Below the pieces are notes generated by a model that made no database searches, had not been told where the DNA came from, and worked only from the letters and a program-made list of their open reading frames with translations. A program made the position numbers and the translations under genes. A DNA stretch of 64,000 bases from NCBI GenBank assembly GCA_019635315.1, contig JAHBZT010000001.1, positions 434,001-498,000 on the forward strand, written 5' to 3'. The stretch is from Rubrivivax sp. Its GTDB lineage: Bacteria > Pseudomonadota > Gammaproteobacteria > Burkholderiales > Burkholderiaceae_C. This document shows positions 38,106 through 49,745 of this stretch, piece after piece; the stretch's first letter is position 1, and the number at the start of each line of letters is the position of its first letter.

Positions 38106-39008
38106 ATGGACGAGGGCTGGTTCGAAGGCTTCGAGACGCTGGACTTCGACCACGCCGGCGTGCGCATCCACGCGCGCGTCGGCGGCCGTGCCGACGGGCC
38201 GCCGCTGCTGCTGGTGCACGGCTTCCCGCAGACCCACGTGATGTGGCACCCGGTCGCGCAGCGCCTGGCGCCGCATTTCCGCCTGGTGCTGCCCGACCTG
38301 CGCGGCTACGGCGACAGCAGCAAGCCGCGCGGCGCGCCCGACCACGCCAACCACGGCATGCGCGCGAAGGCCGGCGACCTGCTGGCGCTGATGCGCCACC
38401 TGGGCCACGAACGCTTCGGCGTCTGCGGCCACGACCGCGGCGGGCGCGTGTCGCACCGCCTGGCGCTGGACCACCCGCAGGCGGTCAGCCGGCTGTGCGT
38501 GCTGGACATCGCGCCCACGCTGGACATGTACGAGGCGACCGACCTGCGCTTCGCCAGTGCCTACTACCACTGGTTCCACCTGATCCAGGCCGCGCCGCTG
38601 CCCGAACTGATGATCGGCGGCTGCGCGCGCGAGTACCTGCACGCCAAGCTGGGCGGCTGGGGCGCCGGCGGGCTCGGGCACATCGAGCCGCGGGCGCTGG
38701 CCGAATACGAACGCTGCTTCTGCACGCCCGAGGGCATCCACGCCGCCTGCGAGGACTACCGCGCTGCCGCCGGCATCGGCCTGGACGAGGACCGCGCCTC
38801 GCGCGCTGCCGGGCAGCGCGTTGCCTGCGACCTGCTGGTGCTGTGGGGCGCGCGGGGTGTCGTGCAGAAGCTCTTCGACCCGCTGGCGCTGTGGCAGGCG
38901 CAGTGCGACGGCCTCGTGACGGGTCACGCGATGCCGGCCGGGCATTTCATCCCGGAGGAACTGCCGGCCGAGACGGCGGACGAGGTGCTGCGCTTCTTCG
39001 GCGCCTGA
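38106..39008 (+). CDS. Haloacetate (fluoroacetate) dehalogenase-like alpha/beta hydrolase
   Basis: 300 residues with GGAGG before the ATG. The nucleophile is Asp110 in CGHDRGGRVSHRLALDHP, with Arg111 and Arg114 placed to bind a carboxylate. Asp134 (VLDIAP), His155-Trp156 (YYHWFHLIQ), a Tyr at 218 and His280 (PAGHFIPEE) fit, from memory, the catalytic and halide-site positions of fluoroacetate dehalogenase almost residue for residue. The reaction would be hydrolytic removal of halide from haloacetates. Epoxide hydrolases share the fold, but the HDRGG-H-W set favours a dehalogenase. It is divergent from metX. Confidence 0.85.
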   Translation: MDEGWFEGFETLDFDHAGVRIHARVGGRADGPPLLLVHGFPQTHVMWHPVAQRLAPHFRLVLPDLRGYGDSSKPRGAPDHANHGMRAKAGDLLALMRHLGHERFGVCGHDRGGRVSHRLALDHPQAVSRLCVLDIAPTLDMYEATDLRFASAYYHWFHLIQAAPLPELMIGGCAREYLHAKLGGWGAGGLGHIEPRALAEYERCFCTPEGIHAACEDYRAAAGIGLDEDRASRAAGQRVACDLLVLWGARGVVQKLFDPLALWQAQCDGLVTGHAMPAGHFIPEELPAETADEVLRFFGA

Positions 39009-39011
39009 CCC

Positions 39012-39107
39012 GGCTACGCCGCAGGCGGCGCGCTGTGGCTGCGGCCGGTGCTTCGCACCTTGACTTCGCTGCGCGAAGTCAGCCTACGCCGCAGGCGGCG
39101 CGCTGTC
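39012..39107. repeat. Direct repeat and hairpins between dehalogenase and GST genes
   Basis: The block CTACGCCGCAGGCGGCGCG-CTGT occurs at about 39013-39035 and again at 39084-39106. The second copy is the actual end of the GST gene, including its stop codon, and the first lies outside it. Between them are two hairpins, GGTG-CTTCG-CACC (39047-39059) and TGACTTCGC-TGC-GCGAAGTCA (39061-39081, a 9-bp perfect stem). The hairpins may terminate both convergent genes, although no T-run follows. Confidence 0.7.
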
Positions 39108-39701
39108 GACGAAGCTCGGGCGCGCAGCCAGCTTGTCGTACAGCTTCTTCAGGTTCGGGTGCTCGTCGCGCCAGGCGATCTGCGGGAAGCGGAAGTCCAG
39201 GTAGCCCAGCGCGCAGCCCACGGCCACGTCGGCCAGCGTGAAGGCATTGCCGTGGCACCAGGGCTTCTCGCCCAGGCCCTGGCCCATGGCCTTGACCGAG
39301 CTGCGCACGGCGCGCATCTGGCGGTCGATCCAGGCCTGCGAGCGCTCGCCGTTGCCGCGGCCGGGCCAGGTGGCCTCCAGGCGCGCCAGGATCGCGGCGT
39401 CCAGCAGGCCGTCGGCCAGGGCCTCCCAGGTGCGCACCTCGACACGCTCGCGGCCGCTGCCGGGGATCAGCTTGCCCACCGGCGACAGGGTGTCGAGGTA
39501 CTCGACGATGACGCGCGAGTCGAAGACCGCCTCGCCGCCTTCCATCACCAGGCAGGGCACCTTGCCCAGCGGGTTGCTCTTGAGCACGACCTCGGCATTC
39601 CAGGGGTCCTCGACGACGAACTGGAAGTCCAGCTTCTTCTCCGCCATCACGACGCGGACCTTGCGCACGTAGGGGCTGGTGAGCGAACCGATCAGTTTCA
39701 T
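39084..39701 (-). CDS. Glutathione S-transferase family protein
   Basis: 205 residues from the ATG at 39701. The thioredoxin-like N-terminal domain begins MKLIGSLTSPYVRKVRVVMAEK and holds NPLGKVPCLVMEGGEAVFDS, the cis-Pro and Asp-Ser glutathione-contact motif. The helical C-terminal domain includes FTLADVAVGCALGYLDFRFP, the usual N-capping structural motif. It is a soluble GST of the stringent-starvation/bacterial theta-like type; the substrate is unknown. A TAGAAT -10-like box lies about 60 nt upstream. Its 3' end is duplicated downstream. Confidence 0.9.
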   Translation of the reverse strand: MKLIGSLTSPYVRKVRVVMAEKKLDFQFVVEDPWNAEVVLKSNPLGKVPCLVMEGGEAVFDSRVIVEYLDTLSPVGKLIPGSGRERVEVRTWEALADGLLDAAILARLEATWPGRGNGERSQAWIDRQMRAVRSSVKAMGQGLGEKPWCHGNAFTLADVAVGCALGYLDFRFPQIAWRDEHPNLKKLYDKLAARPSFVDSAPPAA

Positions 39702-40207
39702 CTTGATGCTGGCCTGGCCGGTTGCGGCCCCTCGTGCCTGTCGTCCCTGAGTCCGATTCATTCTAGCGACGCCCCCTGACGGGCGCCGGCGCCTGTTGTC
39801 GCGCTGCGCCCACGCTGCGTCTGGCGCCGGAACGAGGCGCACCAGTGCGGTGCAGCATGGGCCGCAAACAGCGGCGCGGACAGGTAGCCGGCAGGCCGCA
39901 GCAAGAAGCCCGCCCGGTCGCAGCGCAGCCCTTCACGGCGATGGGCGCAGCGGGCCCGGGGTGGCGCTTGTCACCGGGGGGCAACGGGTGCACACTGGGC
40001 CGCACGGAGGGTGGCTGGGCCCGGGTGCACGACACGCCGGGCCACGGCTGCCGCCGAGCCGCGGTGCACTGCCGCGGAATCTGCCGCCTGCCGTCCTTCT
40101 GCCGCCTTCCTGCAGTTTTCCATCTCCTTCTCGCTGTATCCCCCGCCTTCTCCCCCCAGCCCGCCGTCTCCGTGGCGGCCGGCGCCATCCTCGCAAAGGA
40201 GGTTCTG
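39702..40207. other. 506-nt gap between GST and hpf without recognisable gene
   Basis: Apart from a likely GST promoter near 39760, I see no supported gene. A pyrimidine-rich stretch runs from about 40090 to 40170 just before hpf. In many proteobacteria rpoN lies immediately upstream of hpf; here it does not, so hpf must have its own promoter or leader in this gap. Reading frames across it lack start signals or family motifs. Confidence 0.6.
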
Positions 40208-40549
40208 ATGAACTTGACGATCAGCGGACATCATCTCGAAGTCACGCCAGCTCTGCGTGAGTATGTGCTCACTAAGCTGGACCGCGTGACGAGGCACTTC
40301 GACCAGGTGGTGGATGTGAACGTGCTGCTGACCGTCGAGAAGCTGAAGGAGAAGGAACGAAGGCAGAAGGCCGAGGTGACGCTGCACGTGAAGGGCCGCG
40401 ACATCTTCGTCGAGCAGGCGCACGAAGACCTCTACGCCGCGATCGACCAGCTGATGGACAAGCTCGACCGCCAGGTCGTCCGCCACAAGGACCGGCTGCA
40501 GGACCATCACCACGAGTCGCCCAAGCGCAATGTCGCCGGCGCCGCGTAA
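40208..40549 (+). CDS. hpf: Ribosome hibernation promoting factor, short form
   Basis: 113 residues, with a perfect AGGAGG six bases before the [27 protein letters not shown], the [16 protein letters not shown] strand and [30 protein letters not shown] are the single-domain HPF/RaiA fold. The size corresponds to short HPF, which works with a 100S-type dimerisation factor, rather than long HPF. It binds the 30S A/P-site region and shuts down idle ribosomes in stationary phase. A terminator follows, separating it from ptsN. Confidence 0.95.
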   Translation: MNLTISGHHLEVTPALREYVLTKLDRVTRHFDQVVDVNVLLTVEKLKEKERRQKAEVTLHVKGRDIFVEQAHEDLYAAIDQLMDKLDRQVVRHKDRLQDHHHESPKRNVAGAA

Positions 40550-40572
40550 GCCGGCCCGACATGCACCGGACG

Positions 40573-40596
40573 ACGGCCCTGCGGGGCCGTTTTCTC
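40573..40596 (+). terminator. Intrinsic terminator after hpf
   Basis: ACGGCCC-TGCG-GGGCCGT forms a 7-bp GC stem directly followed by TTTTCT. It lies 24 nt after the hpf stop codon, so most hpf transcripts should end here and ptsN needs its own promoter. Confidence 0.8.
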
Positions 40597-40723
40597 TGCC
40601 GCCCTGCCCCGCTTCGGTGCCTATTTCACTAGGTGGAAACGTGCGTTGCTGCAGCGCCGCATCGAATGCCAATTCCACCCGCTTCGGGGACCGGACCCGG
40701 CAGCGGGGCATGGTGTGCAGGTC

Positions 40724-40729
40724 TATGAT
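40724..40729 (+). promoter_or_regulatory. -10 box for ptsN-hprK
   Basis: TATGAT, one of the few AT-rich hexamers in this gap, lies 73 nt upstream of the ptsN ATG and downstream of the hpf terminator. The matching -35 (near 40701) is poor. A separate ptsN-hprK promoter is inferred. Confidence 0.4.
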
Positions 40730-40801
40730 CGTTTGCTTTGGTAACACCGCTGACCGCCCCGGGCCACCCGCTCGCGACGGCCACGGACTGGGAACAGGCC
40801 G

Positions 40802-41272
40802 ATGAACCGTCTCGCCGCGATCCTGCCCGCCAGCAACGTGCTGGTGAACGTGGAGGCGACCAGCAAGAAACGCGTCTTCGAGCACGCCGGGCTGCTGTTC
40901 GAGAACCAGCACGCCATCGCGCGCAGCATCGTCACGGACAACCTGTTCGCGCGCGAGCGCCTGGGCTCCACCGGCCTGGGTCATGCGGTGGCCATCCCGC
41001 ACGGGCGCATCAAGGGCCTGAAGAACCCGCTCGCCGCGGTGCTGCGGGTGCAGCAGCCGATCCCGTTCGACGCGCCGGACGACGAGCCGGTGTCGCTGCT
41101 GATCTTCCTGCTGGTGCCCGAGGCGGCCACGCAGCGCCACCTGGAGATCCTGTCCGAGATCGCCGAGATGCTGTCCGACCGCGAACTGCGCGAGCGGCTG
41201 AAGACCGAGCCCGACGCGGCCGGCGTGCACAAGCTGATCTCGGACTGGGAGCCGCTGAAGTCGGTGGCATGA
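40802..41272 (+). CDS. ptsN: Nitrogen-PTS enzyme IIA (PtsN)
   Basis: 156 residues. The phosphorylation-site His is in [16 protein letters not shown] near residue 66. ERLGSTGLG precedes it and [28 protein letters not shown] follows, all standard for EIIA-Ntr. It accepts phosphate from NPr and regulates potassium, phosphate and nitrogen responses rather than sugar uptake. It is followed by hprK after 37 nt, the conserved betaproteobacterial order. Confidence 0.95.
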   Translation: MNRLAAILPASNVLVNVEATSKKRVFEHAGLLFENQHAIARSIVTDNLFARERLGSTGLGHAVAIPHGRIKGLKNPLAAVLRVQQPIPFDAPDDEPVSLLIFLLVPEAATQRHLEILSEIAEMLSDRELRERLKTEPDAAGVHKLISDWEPLKSVA

Positions 41273-41309
41273 CGCCGCCCGCGCGCAGCGTCGCCCGCGA
41301 GGCCGTGCG

Positions 41310-42269
41310 ATGAAGCCGACCTCGATGAGCGCCGAGGCGCTGTTCGAGGCGCACCGGCAGTCGCTGCGCTGGGAGTGGATCGCCGGCCACGCCCACCCCG
41401 AGCGGCGTTTCGACGACGCCGCGGTGCGCGACGCCCGCAGCGCGGCGGACCTGGTCGGCTACCTGAACTACATCCACCCGTACCGGGTGCAGATCGTCGG
41501 CCAGCGCGAGGTCGCCTACCTGCTGGCCTCCGCACCCGAAGACCAGGAGCGCCGCATCTCGCGCATCGTGACGCTGGAGCCGCCGGTGCTGATCGTCGCC
41601 GACGCGCAGGTGCCGCCGGACCGCCTGGTCGCGATGTGCGACCGCGCCGAGATCCCGCTGTTCGTCACCGCCGAGTCGGCCGGCCACGTGATCGATCTGG
41701 TGCGCGGCTACCTGGGCCGCCACTTCGCCGACCGCACGACGCGCCACGGCGTCTTCATGGACATCCTGGGCCTGGGCGTGCTGCTGACCGGCGAGTCCGG
41801 CCTCGGCAAGAGCGAACTCGGGCTGGAGCTGATCAGCCGCGGCCACGGCCTGGTGGCCGACGACGCGGTGGACATCTACCGCATCACGCAGAACGCGCTG
41901 GAGGGCCGCTGCCCGGAACTGCTGCAGAACCTGCTGGAGGTGCGCGGCATCGGCCTGCTGGACATCAAGGCCATCTTCGGCGAGACGGCCGTGAGGCGCA
42001 AGATGCGCCTGCACCTGATGGTGCACCTGGTGCGCAAGGAGACCATGGAGCGCGAATTCGAGCGCCTGCCCTACGAGCCGCTGTACGAGGAGATCCTCGG
42101 CCTGCCGGTGCGCAAGGTCGTGATCCAGGTCGACGCCGGGCGCAACCTCGCGGTGCTGGTGGAGGCCGCGGTGCGCAACACGGTGCTGCAGTTGCGCGGC
42201 ATCGACACCTACCAGGAATTCATCAAGCGCCACCAGGCGGCGATGGAGCGCGGCGGGCCGGCGGAGTAG
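41310..42269 (+). CDS. hprK: HPr kinase/phosphorylase
   Basis: 319 residues. The P-loop [15 protein letters not shown] is near residue 156. The family signature [15 protein letters not shown] near 209 and the preceding [15 protein letters not shown] are intact. The C-terminal [26 protein letters not shown] helix matches. It phosphorylates and dephosphorylates HPr at Ser, linking phosphotransfer to metabolism; in proteobacteria it is usually clustered with ptsN. It is convergent with fur across a 23-nt gap. Confidence 0.95.
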   Translation: MKPTSMSAEALFEAHRQSLRWEWIAGHAHPERRFDDAAVRDARSAADLVGYLNYIHPYRVQIVGQREVAYLLASAPEDQERRISRIVTLEPPVLIVADAQVPPDRLVAMCDRAEIPLFVTAESAGHVIDLVRGYLGRHFADRTTRHGVFMDILGLGVLLTGESGLGKSELGLELISRGHGLVADDAVDIYRITQNALEGRCPELLQNLLEVRGIGLLDIKAIFGETAVRRKMRLHLMVHLVRKETMEREFERLPYEPLYEEILGLPVRKVVIQVDAGRNLAVLVEAAVRNTVLQLRGIDTYQEFIKRHQAAMERGGPAE

Positions 42270-42292
42270 GGGGCGGCGAGGTCGCCGCGCGC

Positions 42293-42721
42293 TCAGGCCT
42301 TGCGGTGCGCGCAGTCGGTTTTCGTGCAGCGCGCGTACAGCGCCAGCGAGTGCTCCTGCAGCGCGAAGCCGCGTGTCGTGGCCACCGTGCGCTGGCGGGT
42401 CTCGATCTCGGCGTCGTAGAACTCCTCGACGCGGCCGCAGTCCAGGCACACCAGGTGGTCGTGGTGCTGGCCCTCGTTGAGCTCGTAGACGGCCTTGCCG
42501 GACTCGAAGTTGCTGCGTGTCAGCAGCCCGGCCTGCTCGAACTGCATCAGCACGCGGTAGACGGTGGCCAGGCCGATGTCCGAGCCCTCGGTGAGCAGCA
42601 CCTTGAACACGTCCTCGGCCGTCAGGTGCCGGCGCTCGGTGCGCTGGAAGACCTCGAGGATCTTGATGCGCGGCAGCGTGGCCTTCAGCCCGCTGCTCTT
42701 CAGTTCTTCGGCGTGGGTCAT
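42293..42721 (-). CDS. fur: Ferric uptake regulator
   Basis: 142 residues. The winged helix spans about 5-80 (LKATLPRIKILEVFQ, HLTAEDVFKVLL and IGLATVYRVLMQFEQAGLL). Metal-binding residues are seen in GQHHDHLVCLDCGRV (residues about 87-100) and the C-terminal ARCTKTDCAHRKA supplies further Cys/His ligands. It represses iron uptake genes with Fe2+ as co-repressor. It is divergent from bamE with a 157-nt gap. I did not find a convincing Fur box there. Confidence 0.96.
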   Translation of the reverse strand: MTHAEELKSSGLKATLPRIKILEVFQRTERRHLTAEDVFKVLLTEGSDIGLATVYRVLMQFEQAGLLTRSNFESGKAVYELNEGQHHDHLVCLDCGRVEEFYDAEIETRQRTVATTRGFALQEHSLALYARCTKTDCAHRKA

Positions 42722-42878
42722 CGCATCGTCCTCGTCGGAGCGGCACCGGGCCGACCCGGCGCGGGCGCCGCGGGGCAGGCCGTTAGAATCGCCCGATCAT
42801 AGTCAGGCGCGCGTGGCCATGCCGCCTGCGCGGTGGCCGCCCGGCCCCGCCGCCGCCCCACCCCGAATCCTGCCGCCC

Positions 42879-43400
42879 ATGCGCCGTACCTTCGCGATCC
42901 CCTGCCTGCTGGCCGCTGCCGCGCTGCTCGGCGGCTGCGAGTCGCTGCAGCGCACCGACAGCTTCATGGGCCTGATCACGCCCTACCGCATCGACATCGT
43001 GCAGGGCAACGCGATCACGCGCGAACAGGCCGCACTGGTGCGTCCGGGCCTGACACGGCTGCAGGTGCGGGACATCCTGGGCACGCCGCTGATCACCGAC
43101 CCGTTCCACACCAACCGCTGGGACTACGTCTTCTCGCTGCGCCGCCCGAATACCGACGTGCAGCGGCGCAGTGTCGTCGTGCACTTCGACGGCGACGTGG
43201 TCAGGTCGGTCGAGGTGCCCGAGCTGCCGACCGAGCGCGAATTCGTCGCCTCCATCAGCCGCTTCAAGGACCTGCGCGCGCCCAAGCTCGAGCTGAGCGA
43301 GGAAGAGCGCCAGGCCCTGCCCGCACCGCCGCGGCGCGAGGCCCCGCCGGCCGAACCGGTCGGGCCGGTGCGCGACTACCCGCCGCTGGAAGCGTCGTGA
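42879..43400 (+). CDS. bamE: Outer membrane assembly lipoprotein BamE
   Basis: 173 residues. The lipobox LLGGC places the lipidated Cys at residue 20. RIDIVQGNAITREQAALVRPGLTRLQVRDILGTPLITDPFHTNRWDYVF is the SmpA/OmlA fold. A Pro-rich tail follows residue 140. It anchors in the inner leaflet of the outer membrane and stabilises the BAM complex for beta-barrel insertion. The arrangement fur-bamE divergent and bamE-dapB tandem is typical of Burkholderiales. Confidence 0.95.
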   Translation: MRRTFAIPCLLAAAALLGGCESLQRTDSFMGLITPYRIDIVQGNAITREQAALVRPGLTRLQVRDILGTPLITDPFHTNRWDYVFSLRRPNTDVQRRSVVVHFDGDVVRSVEVPELPTEREFVASISRFKDLRAPKLELSEEERQALPAPPRREAPPAEPVGPVRDYPPLEAS

Positions 43401-43477
43401 GGCGCGGCGGCGCCCGACCCCGCTGAGCCGCGCCGGCGCCGGCACGCCATGCTGATCGCTGCCCTCACGACCCCGCC

Positions 43478-44278
43478 ATGCTGAATATCGCCATCGCCGG
43501 TGCCGGCGGCCGCATGGGCCGCATGCTGCTGCAGGCCGTGCTGGACAGCGCCGACTGCCGGCTGACCGGCGCGCTGGAGATGCCGGGCAGCCCGCTCGAC
43601 GGCCAGGACGCCGGCGCCTTCCTCGGCCGCAGCACCGGCGTCGCGGTGACCTCGGACCTGACCGCCGGGCTCACCGGCGCCGACGTGCTGATCGACTTCA
43701 CGCGCCCCGAAGGCACGCTGGCCCACCTGGCGGTGTGCCGCACGCTGGGCGTGCGCGCGGTGATCGGCACCACCGGCTTCACACCGGCGCAGAAGGCCGA
43801 GCTGGCGGCCTGCGCGCAGCAGCTCGCCATCGTCTTCGCGCCCAACATGAGCGTCGGCGTCAACGTGATGCTGCGCCTGCTGGACCAGGCTGCGCGCGCG
43901 CTCGGCGAGGGCTACGACATCGAGGTCGTCGAGGCCCATCACCGGCACAAGATCGACGCGCCCAGCGGCACCGCGCTGAAGATGGGCGAGGTGCTGGCCG
44001 CCGCGCGCGGCGTCACGCTGGATGCGCAGGGCGTCTTCACGCGCCACGGCCACACCGGCGAACGGCCGCCGGGCGCGATCGGCTTCGCCACCGTGCGCGG
44101 CGGCGACATCGTCGGCGACCACACCGTGCTCTTCGCCGGCACCGGCGAGCGCCTGGAGATCACGCACCGCAGCTCGAGCCGCGCCAACTATGCCGAAGGC
44201 AGCCTGCGCGCCGCGCGCTTCCTGATCGGCCGCGCGCCGGGCCTGTACGGCATGGACGACGTGCTGGGCCTGGCCTAG
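43478..44278 (+). CDS. dapB: 4-hydroxy-tetrahydrodipicolinate reductase
   Basis: 266 residues. The Rossmann start [18 protein letters not shown] binds NAD(P)[22 protein letters not shown] and the catalytic [16 protein letters not shown] stretch near residue 155 are all present. It reduces hydroxy-tetrahydrodipicolinate in lysine and diaminopimelate synthesis. It is 77 nt from bamE and 15 nt before exbB, probably in one operon running into leuS. Confidence 0.97.
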   Translation: MLNIAIAGAGGRMGRMLLQAVLDSADCRLTGALEMPGSPLDGQDAGAFLGRSTGVAVTSDLTAGLTGADVLIDFTRPEGTLAHLAVCRTLGVRAVIGTTGFTPAQKAELAACAQQLAIVFAPNMSVGVNVMLRLLDQAARALGEGYDIEVVEAHHRHKIDAPSGTALKMGEVLAAARGVTLDAQGVFTRHGHTGERPPGAIGFATVRGGDIVGDHTVLFAGTGERLEITHRSSSRANYAEGSLRAARFLIGRAPGLYGMDDVLGLA

Positions 44279-44293
44279 CGCCGGCACGGGGTC

Positions 44294-44983
44294 ATGCAGG
44301 GCCTCGCCGGGTTCTGGTCCGCCAGCGACGGCATCGGCCGCGCCGTCGCGCTGCTGCTGCTGGCGATGTCGGTCGCGTCGTGGGTGATGATCCTGTGGAA
44401 GGCCTGGGTGCTGCGCCGCGCCACGCAGGACATCCGGCGCGCGGTGCCGGCCTTCTGGGACGCCGCCGGGCTGGACGATGGCCGCACGCGGCTGGCCGCG
44501 CTCGACCGCGAACGCGTGCTGCTGCCACTGCTGGATGCCGCCGCGGCGCGCCCGGCGCCGGGCACGCTGGAGGACGCGGGTCGGCTCGAGAGCCAGCTGA
44601 CGCGGCGGCTGCGCGACGCGCTGCACCGCGGGCTGGCGCACCTGCAGTTCGGCCAGGTGCTGCTGGCCTCGGTGGGCAGCACGGCGCCCTTCGTCGGGCT
44701 CTTCGGCACCGTGTGGGCGATCTACCACGCGCTGGTCGCGGTGGCCGGCAGCGGCAGCATCGCGCTGGACCAGGTGGCCGGACCGATCGGCGAGGCGCTG
44801 GTGATGACGGCCGCCGGCATCGCCGTCGCGGTGCCCGCGGTGCTGGCCTACAACGCCTATGGCAAGTGGGTGAATGCCTGCGAGGCCGAGCTCGAAGGAT
44901 TCGCGCACGACCTGCGTGAGATGACGCTGGATGAAGCCGCGCCGCGTCGCCCGCGGCAAGCCGCCGCCGCGGAGGCCGCATGA
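44294..44983 (+). CDS. exbB: ExbB/TolQ-type proton channel subunit
   Basis: 229 residues. Three hydrophobic segments are visible: AVALLLLAMSVASWVMILW near 17, VLLASVGSTAPFVGLFGTVWAIY near 120 and ALVMTAAGIAVAVPAVLAYNAY near 170. The second and third carry the small-residue/Thr pattern of the MotA/TolQ/ExbB family. It forms the pentameric proton channel that energises TonB- or Tol-type systems with ExbD. No tonB gene is next to it. It overlaps exbD as ATGA. Confidence 0.9.
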   Translation: MQGLAGFWSASDGIGRAVALLLLAMSVASWVMILWKAWVLRRATQDIRRAVPAFWDAAGLDDGRTRLAALDRERVLLPLLDAAAARPAPGTLEDAGRLESQLTRRLRDALHRGLAHLQFGQVLLASVGSTAPFVGLFGTVWAIYHALVAVAGSGSIALDQVAGPIGEALVMTAAGIAVAVPAVLAYNAYGKWVNACEAELEGFAHDLREMTLDEAAPRRPRQAAAAEAA

Positions 44984-45414
44984 GCTTCGGCCGCCTCGAA
45001 CGCGACCCCGGCAGCCGGCCGATGAGCGAGATCAACATGACGCCGCTGATCGACGTGATGCTGGTGCTGCTGGTCATCTTCATCATCACCGCGCCGCTGA
45101 TCAGCCAGCGCCTCCCGCTGGACCTGCCGCGCGCCGAGGGCGCGGCCACGAGCGACGCGCCGGCCTTCGTCGCGCTGGCGATCGACGCCGAGGGCCGGGT
45201 CTTCGTCGCCGGCGAGCCGGTCGAGGCCGGCCGCGAGCGCGAGGCGGTCGCTGCCGCGGTGCGGGCCATGGCCGCACGCGACCGCGACGCCGAGGTGCAA
45301 CTGCGCGCCGATCGCCGCGTGCCCTACGGCCGCGTCGCCGAGCTGATCGGCTGGGTGCAGCAGGCGGGACTGTCGCGCATCGGCTTCGTCACCGAGGCGC
45401 CGGAACCACGCTGA
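44980..45414 (+). CDS. exbD: ExbD/TolR-type subunit
   Basis: 144 residues. The conserved [21 protein letters not shown] near residue 17 is the single transmembrane helix with the proton-carrying Asp. The periplasmic domain ends with [34 protein letters not shown], the ExbD/TolR dimer fold. It couples ExbB proton flow to work on the outer membrane. leuS starts 40 nt later, in the order usual for the group. Confidence 0.93.
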   Translation: MSFGRLERDPGSRPMSEINMTPLIDVMLVLLVIFIITAPLISQRLPLDLPRAEGAATSDAPAFVALAIDAEGRVFVAGEPVEAGREREAVAAAVRAMAARDRDAEVQLRADRRVPYGRVAELIGWVQQAGLSRIGFVTEAPEPR

Positions 45415-45454
45415 CGGCGCCGCCGGCCGGGGTGCCGAACCTAGAATCGGCGCC

Positions 45455-48119
<2,665 letters not shown>

Positions 48120-48133
<14 letters not shown>

Positions 48134-48623
48134 GCGTCGCACCGCGCTGTGCGGGCTGCTCGCGCTGCCCGCGGTGGCGCTGCTGCCGTCGTGCGGTTTC
48201 CAGATGCGCCAGCCGGCGCGGCTGTCCTTCGCCAGCATCGCGCTCACCGGCTTCGCGCCGCGGTCCGCGATCGCCGACGAACTGCGGCGCGAACTCGCAC
48301 GCCAGGTGCGCGTGGCCGATGCGCCGGCCGGCGCCGAGGTCGTGCTGCAGGCGCTGGAGGACCAGCGCGAGCGCAGCGTCGTCGCCTCCACCGCGGCGGC
48401 GCAGGTGCGCGAGCTGCAGCTGCGGCTGCGCTTCCACTTCCGCGCCACAACGCCGGGCGGCCGCGAGCTGATCCCGCGCGCCGAGCTGATGCTGGCGCGC
48501 GACCTCAGCTACCGCGAGACCGCGGCGCTGGCCAAGGAACACGAGGAGGCCGAGCTGTTCCGCGAGATGCAGTCCGACATCGTCGCCCAGGTGCTGCGCC
48601 GGCTGGCGGCGGTGCGGGTCTAG
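48120..48623 (+). CDS. lptE: LPS assembly lipoprotein LptE
   Basis: 167 residues. The lipobox LLPSC places the lipidated Cys at residue 25, after which [20 protein letters not shown] begins the LptE fold. The [24 protein letters not shown] helix at the end matches the family. It plugs the LptD barrel in the outer membrane for lipopolysaccharide export. Its ATG lies inside the leuS 3' end, and holA follows after 8 nt; leuS-lptE-holA is a conserved order. Confidence 0.92.
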
Positions 48624-48631
48624 GGGCGCGC

Positions 48632-49702
48632 GTGCAGCTGAAGCTGGAGCAGCTGGACGGCCATCTGGCACGCGGCCTGCGCCCGCTGTACGTGGTCCAC
48701 GGCGACGAGCCGCTGCAGGCCCAGGAGGCCGCCGACGCGGTGCGCGCCGCCGCGCGCGCCGCCGGCCATGGCGAACGCCAGGTCTTCACGGTGGCGGGTT
48801 CGCACTTCGACTGGAGCGCGGTGCTCGGCGCGGCGCAGGCGCTGAGCCTGTTTGCCGACAAGCGCATCGTCGAGATCCGCATCCCGTCGGGCAAGCCGGG
48901 CAAGGACGGCTCCGAGGCGCTGCAGCGCTACTGCGAGCGCCTGCCCGAGGACCTGCTGACGCTGGTCACGCTGCCGCGACTGGACGGCCAGCAGCTCAAG
49001 AGCGGCTGGTTCGCCGCGCTCGACGCCGCCGGCGTGTGCGTGCGCGTCGAGACGCCGCCGCGCGCCGCGCTGCCGGCCTGGCTGGCGCAGCGCCTGGCGC
49101 GCCAGGGCCAGCGGGTGAAGGCGGGCGAGGAGGGGCAGCGCACGCTGGCCTTCTTCGCCGACTGCGTGGAAGGCAACCTGCTCGCCGCGCACCAGGAACT
49201 GCAGAAGCTGGCGCTGCTGCACCCGGCGGGTGAACTGGGCTTCGAGCAGGTCGAGGCCGCGGTGCTGAATGTCGCGCGCTTCGACGCCGGGCAGCTCGGC
49301 GAGGCGCTCTGGTCGGGCCAGGTGGCGCGTGCGCTGCGCATCCTGGACGGCCTGCGCGCCGAGGGCGAGGCCGCCGTGCGCGTGCACTGGCTGCTCGCCG
49401 ACGACCTGCGCGCGCTGGCGCGTGCACGCGCCGCGCTCGACCGCGGCCAGCCGCTGCCGCTGGCGCTGCGCGAGGCGCGTGTCTGGGGCGTCAAGGAGAA
49501 GCTGTTCGAGCGTGTGCTGCCGCTGCTCGCCGACCACCAGCTCGCGCACCTGCTGGCGGCGGCCAGCGTCTGCGACGGCGTCTGCAAGGGCCTGCGCCAC
49601 CCCGAGTGGCCTGCAGAGGCCTGGGACGCGCTGCGCCGCCTGGCGCTGCTGGTGCTGCAGGCAGCGGCGAGCAAGCCGCGGCGGCTGGCGCTGCCGGCCT
49701 GA
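48632..49702 (+). CDS. holA: DNA polymerase III subunit delta
   Basis: 356 residues from a GTG with AGGGG upstream. QLKLEQLDGHLARGLRPLYVVHGDEPLQAQEAADAVR is the N-terminal AAA-like start without a functional P-loop, as in delta. LFADKRIVEIRIPSGKPGKDG, the EGNLLAAHQELQKLALL segment near 185 and the C-terminal collar helices match HolA. It opens the beta clamp within the clamp loader. Convergent with the 49746 gene across 43 nt. Confidence 0.95.
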   Translation: MQLKLEQLDGHLARGLRPLYVVHGDEPLQAQEAADAVRAAARAAGHGERQVFTVAGSHFDWSAVLGAAQALSLFADKRIVEIRIPSGKPGKDGSEALQRYCERLPEDLLTLVTLPRLDGQQLKSGWFAALDAAGVCVRVETPPRAALPAWLAQRLARQGQRVKAGEEGQRTLAFFADCVEGNLLAAHQELQKLALLHPAGELGFEQVEAAVLNVARFDAGQLGEALWSGQVARALRILDGLRAEGEAAVRVHWLLADDLRALARARAALDRGQPLPLALREARVWGVKEKLFERVLPLLADHQLAHLLAAASVCDGVCKGLRHPEWPAEAWDALRRLALLVLQAAASKPRRLALPA

Positions 49703-49745
49703 CGCGGACCGGTCACGCCGCTCGGCGCAGCGCGAAGGCGCTCTG

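Noticed and set aside
42722-42878. Fur box between fur and bamE
   Set aside because: No recognisable 19-bp Fur dyad was found; only short AT-containing words occur.
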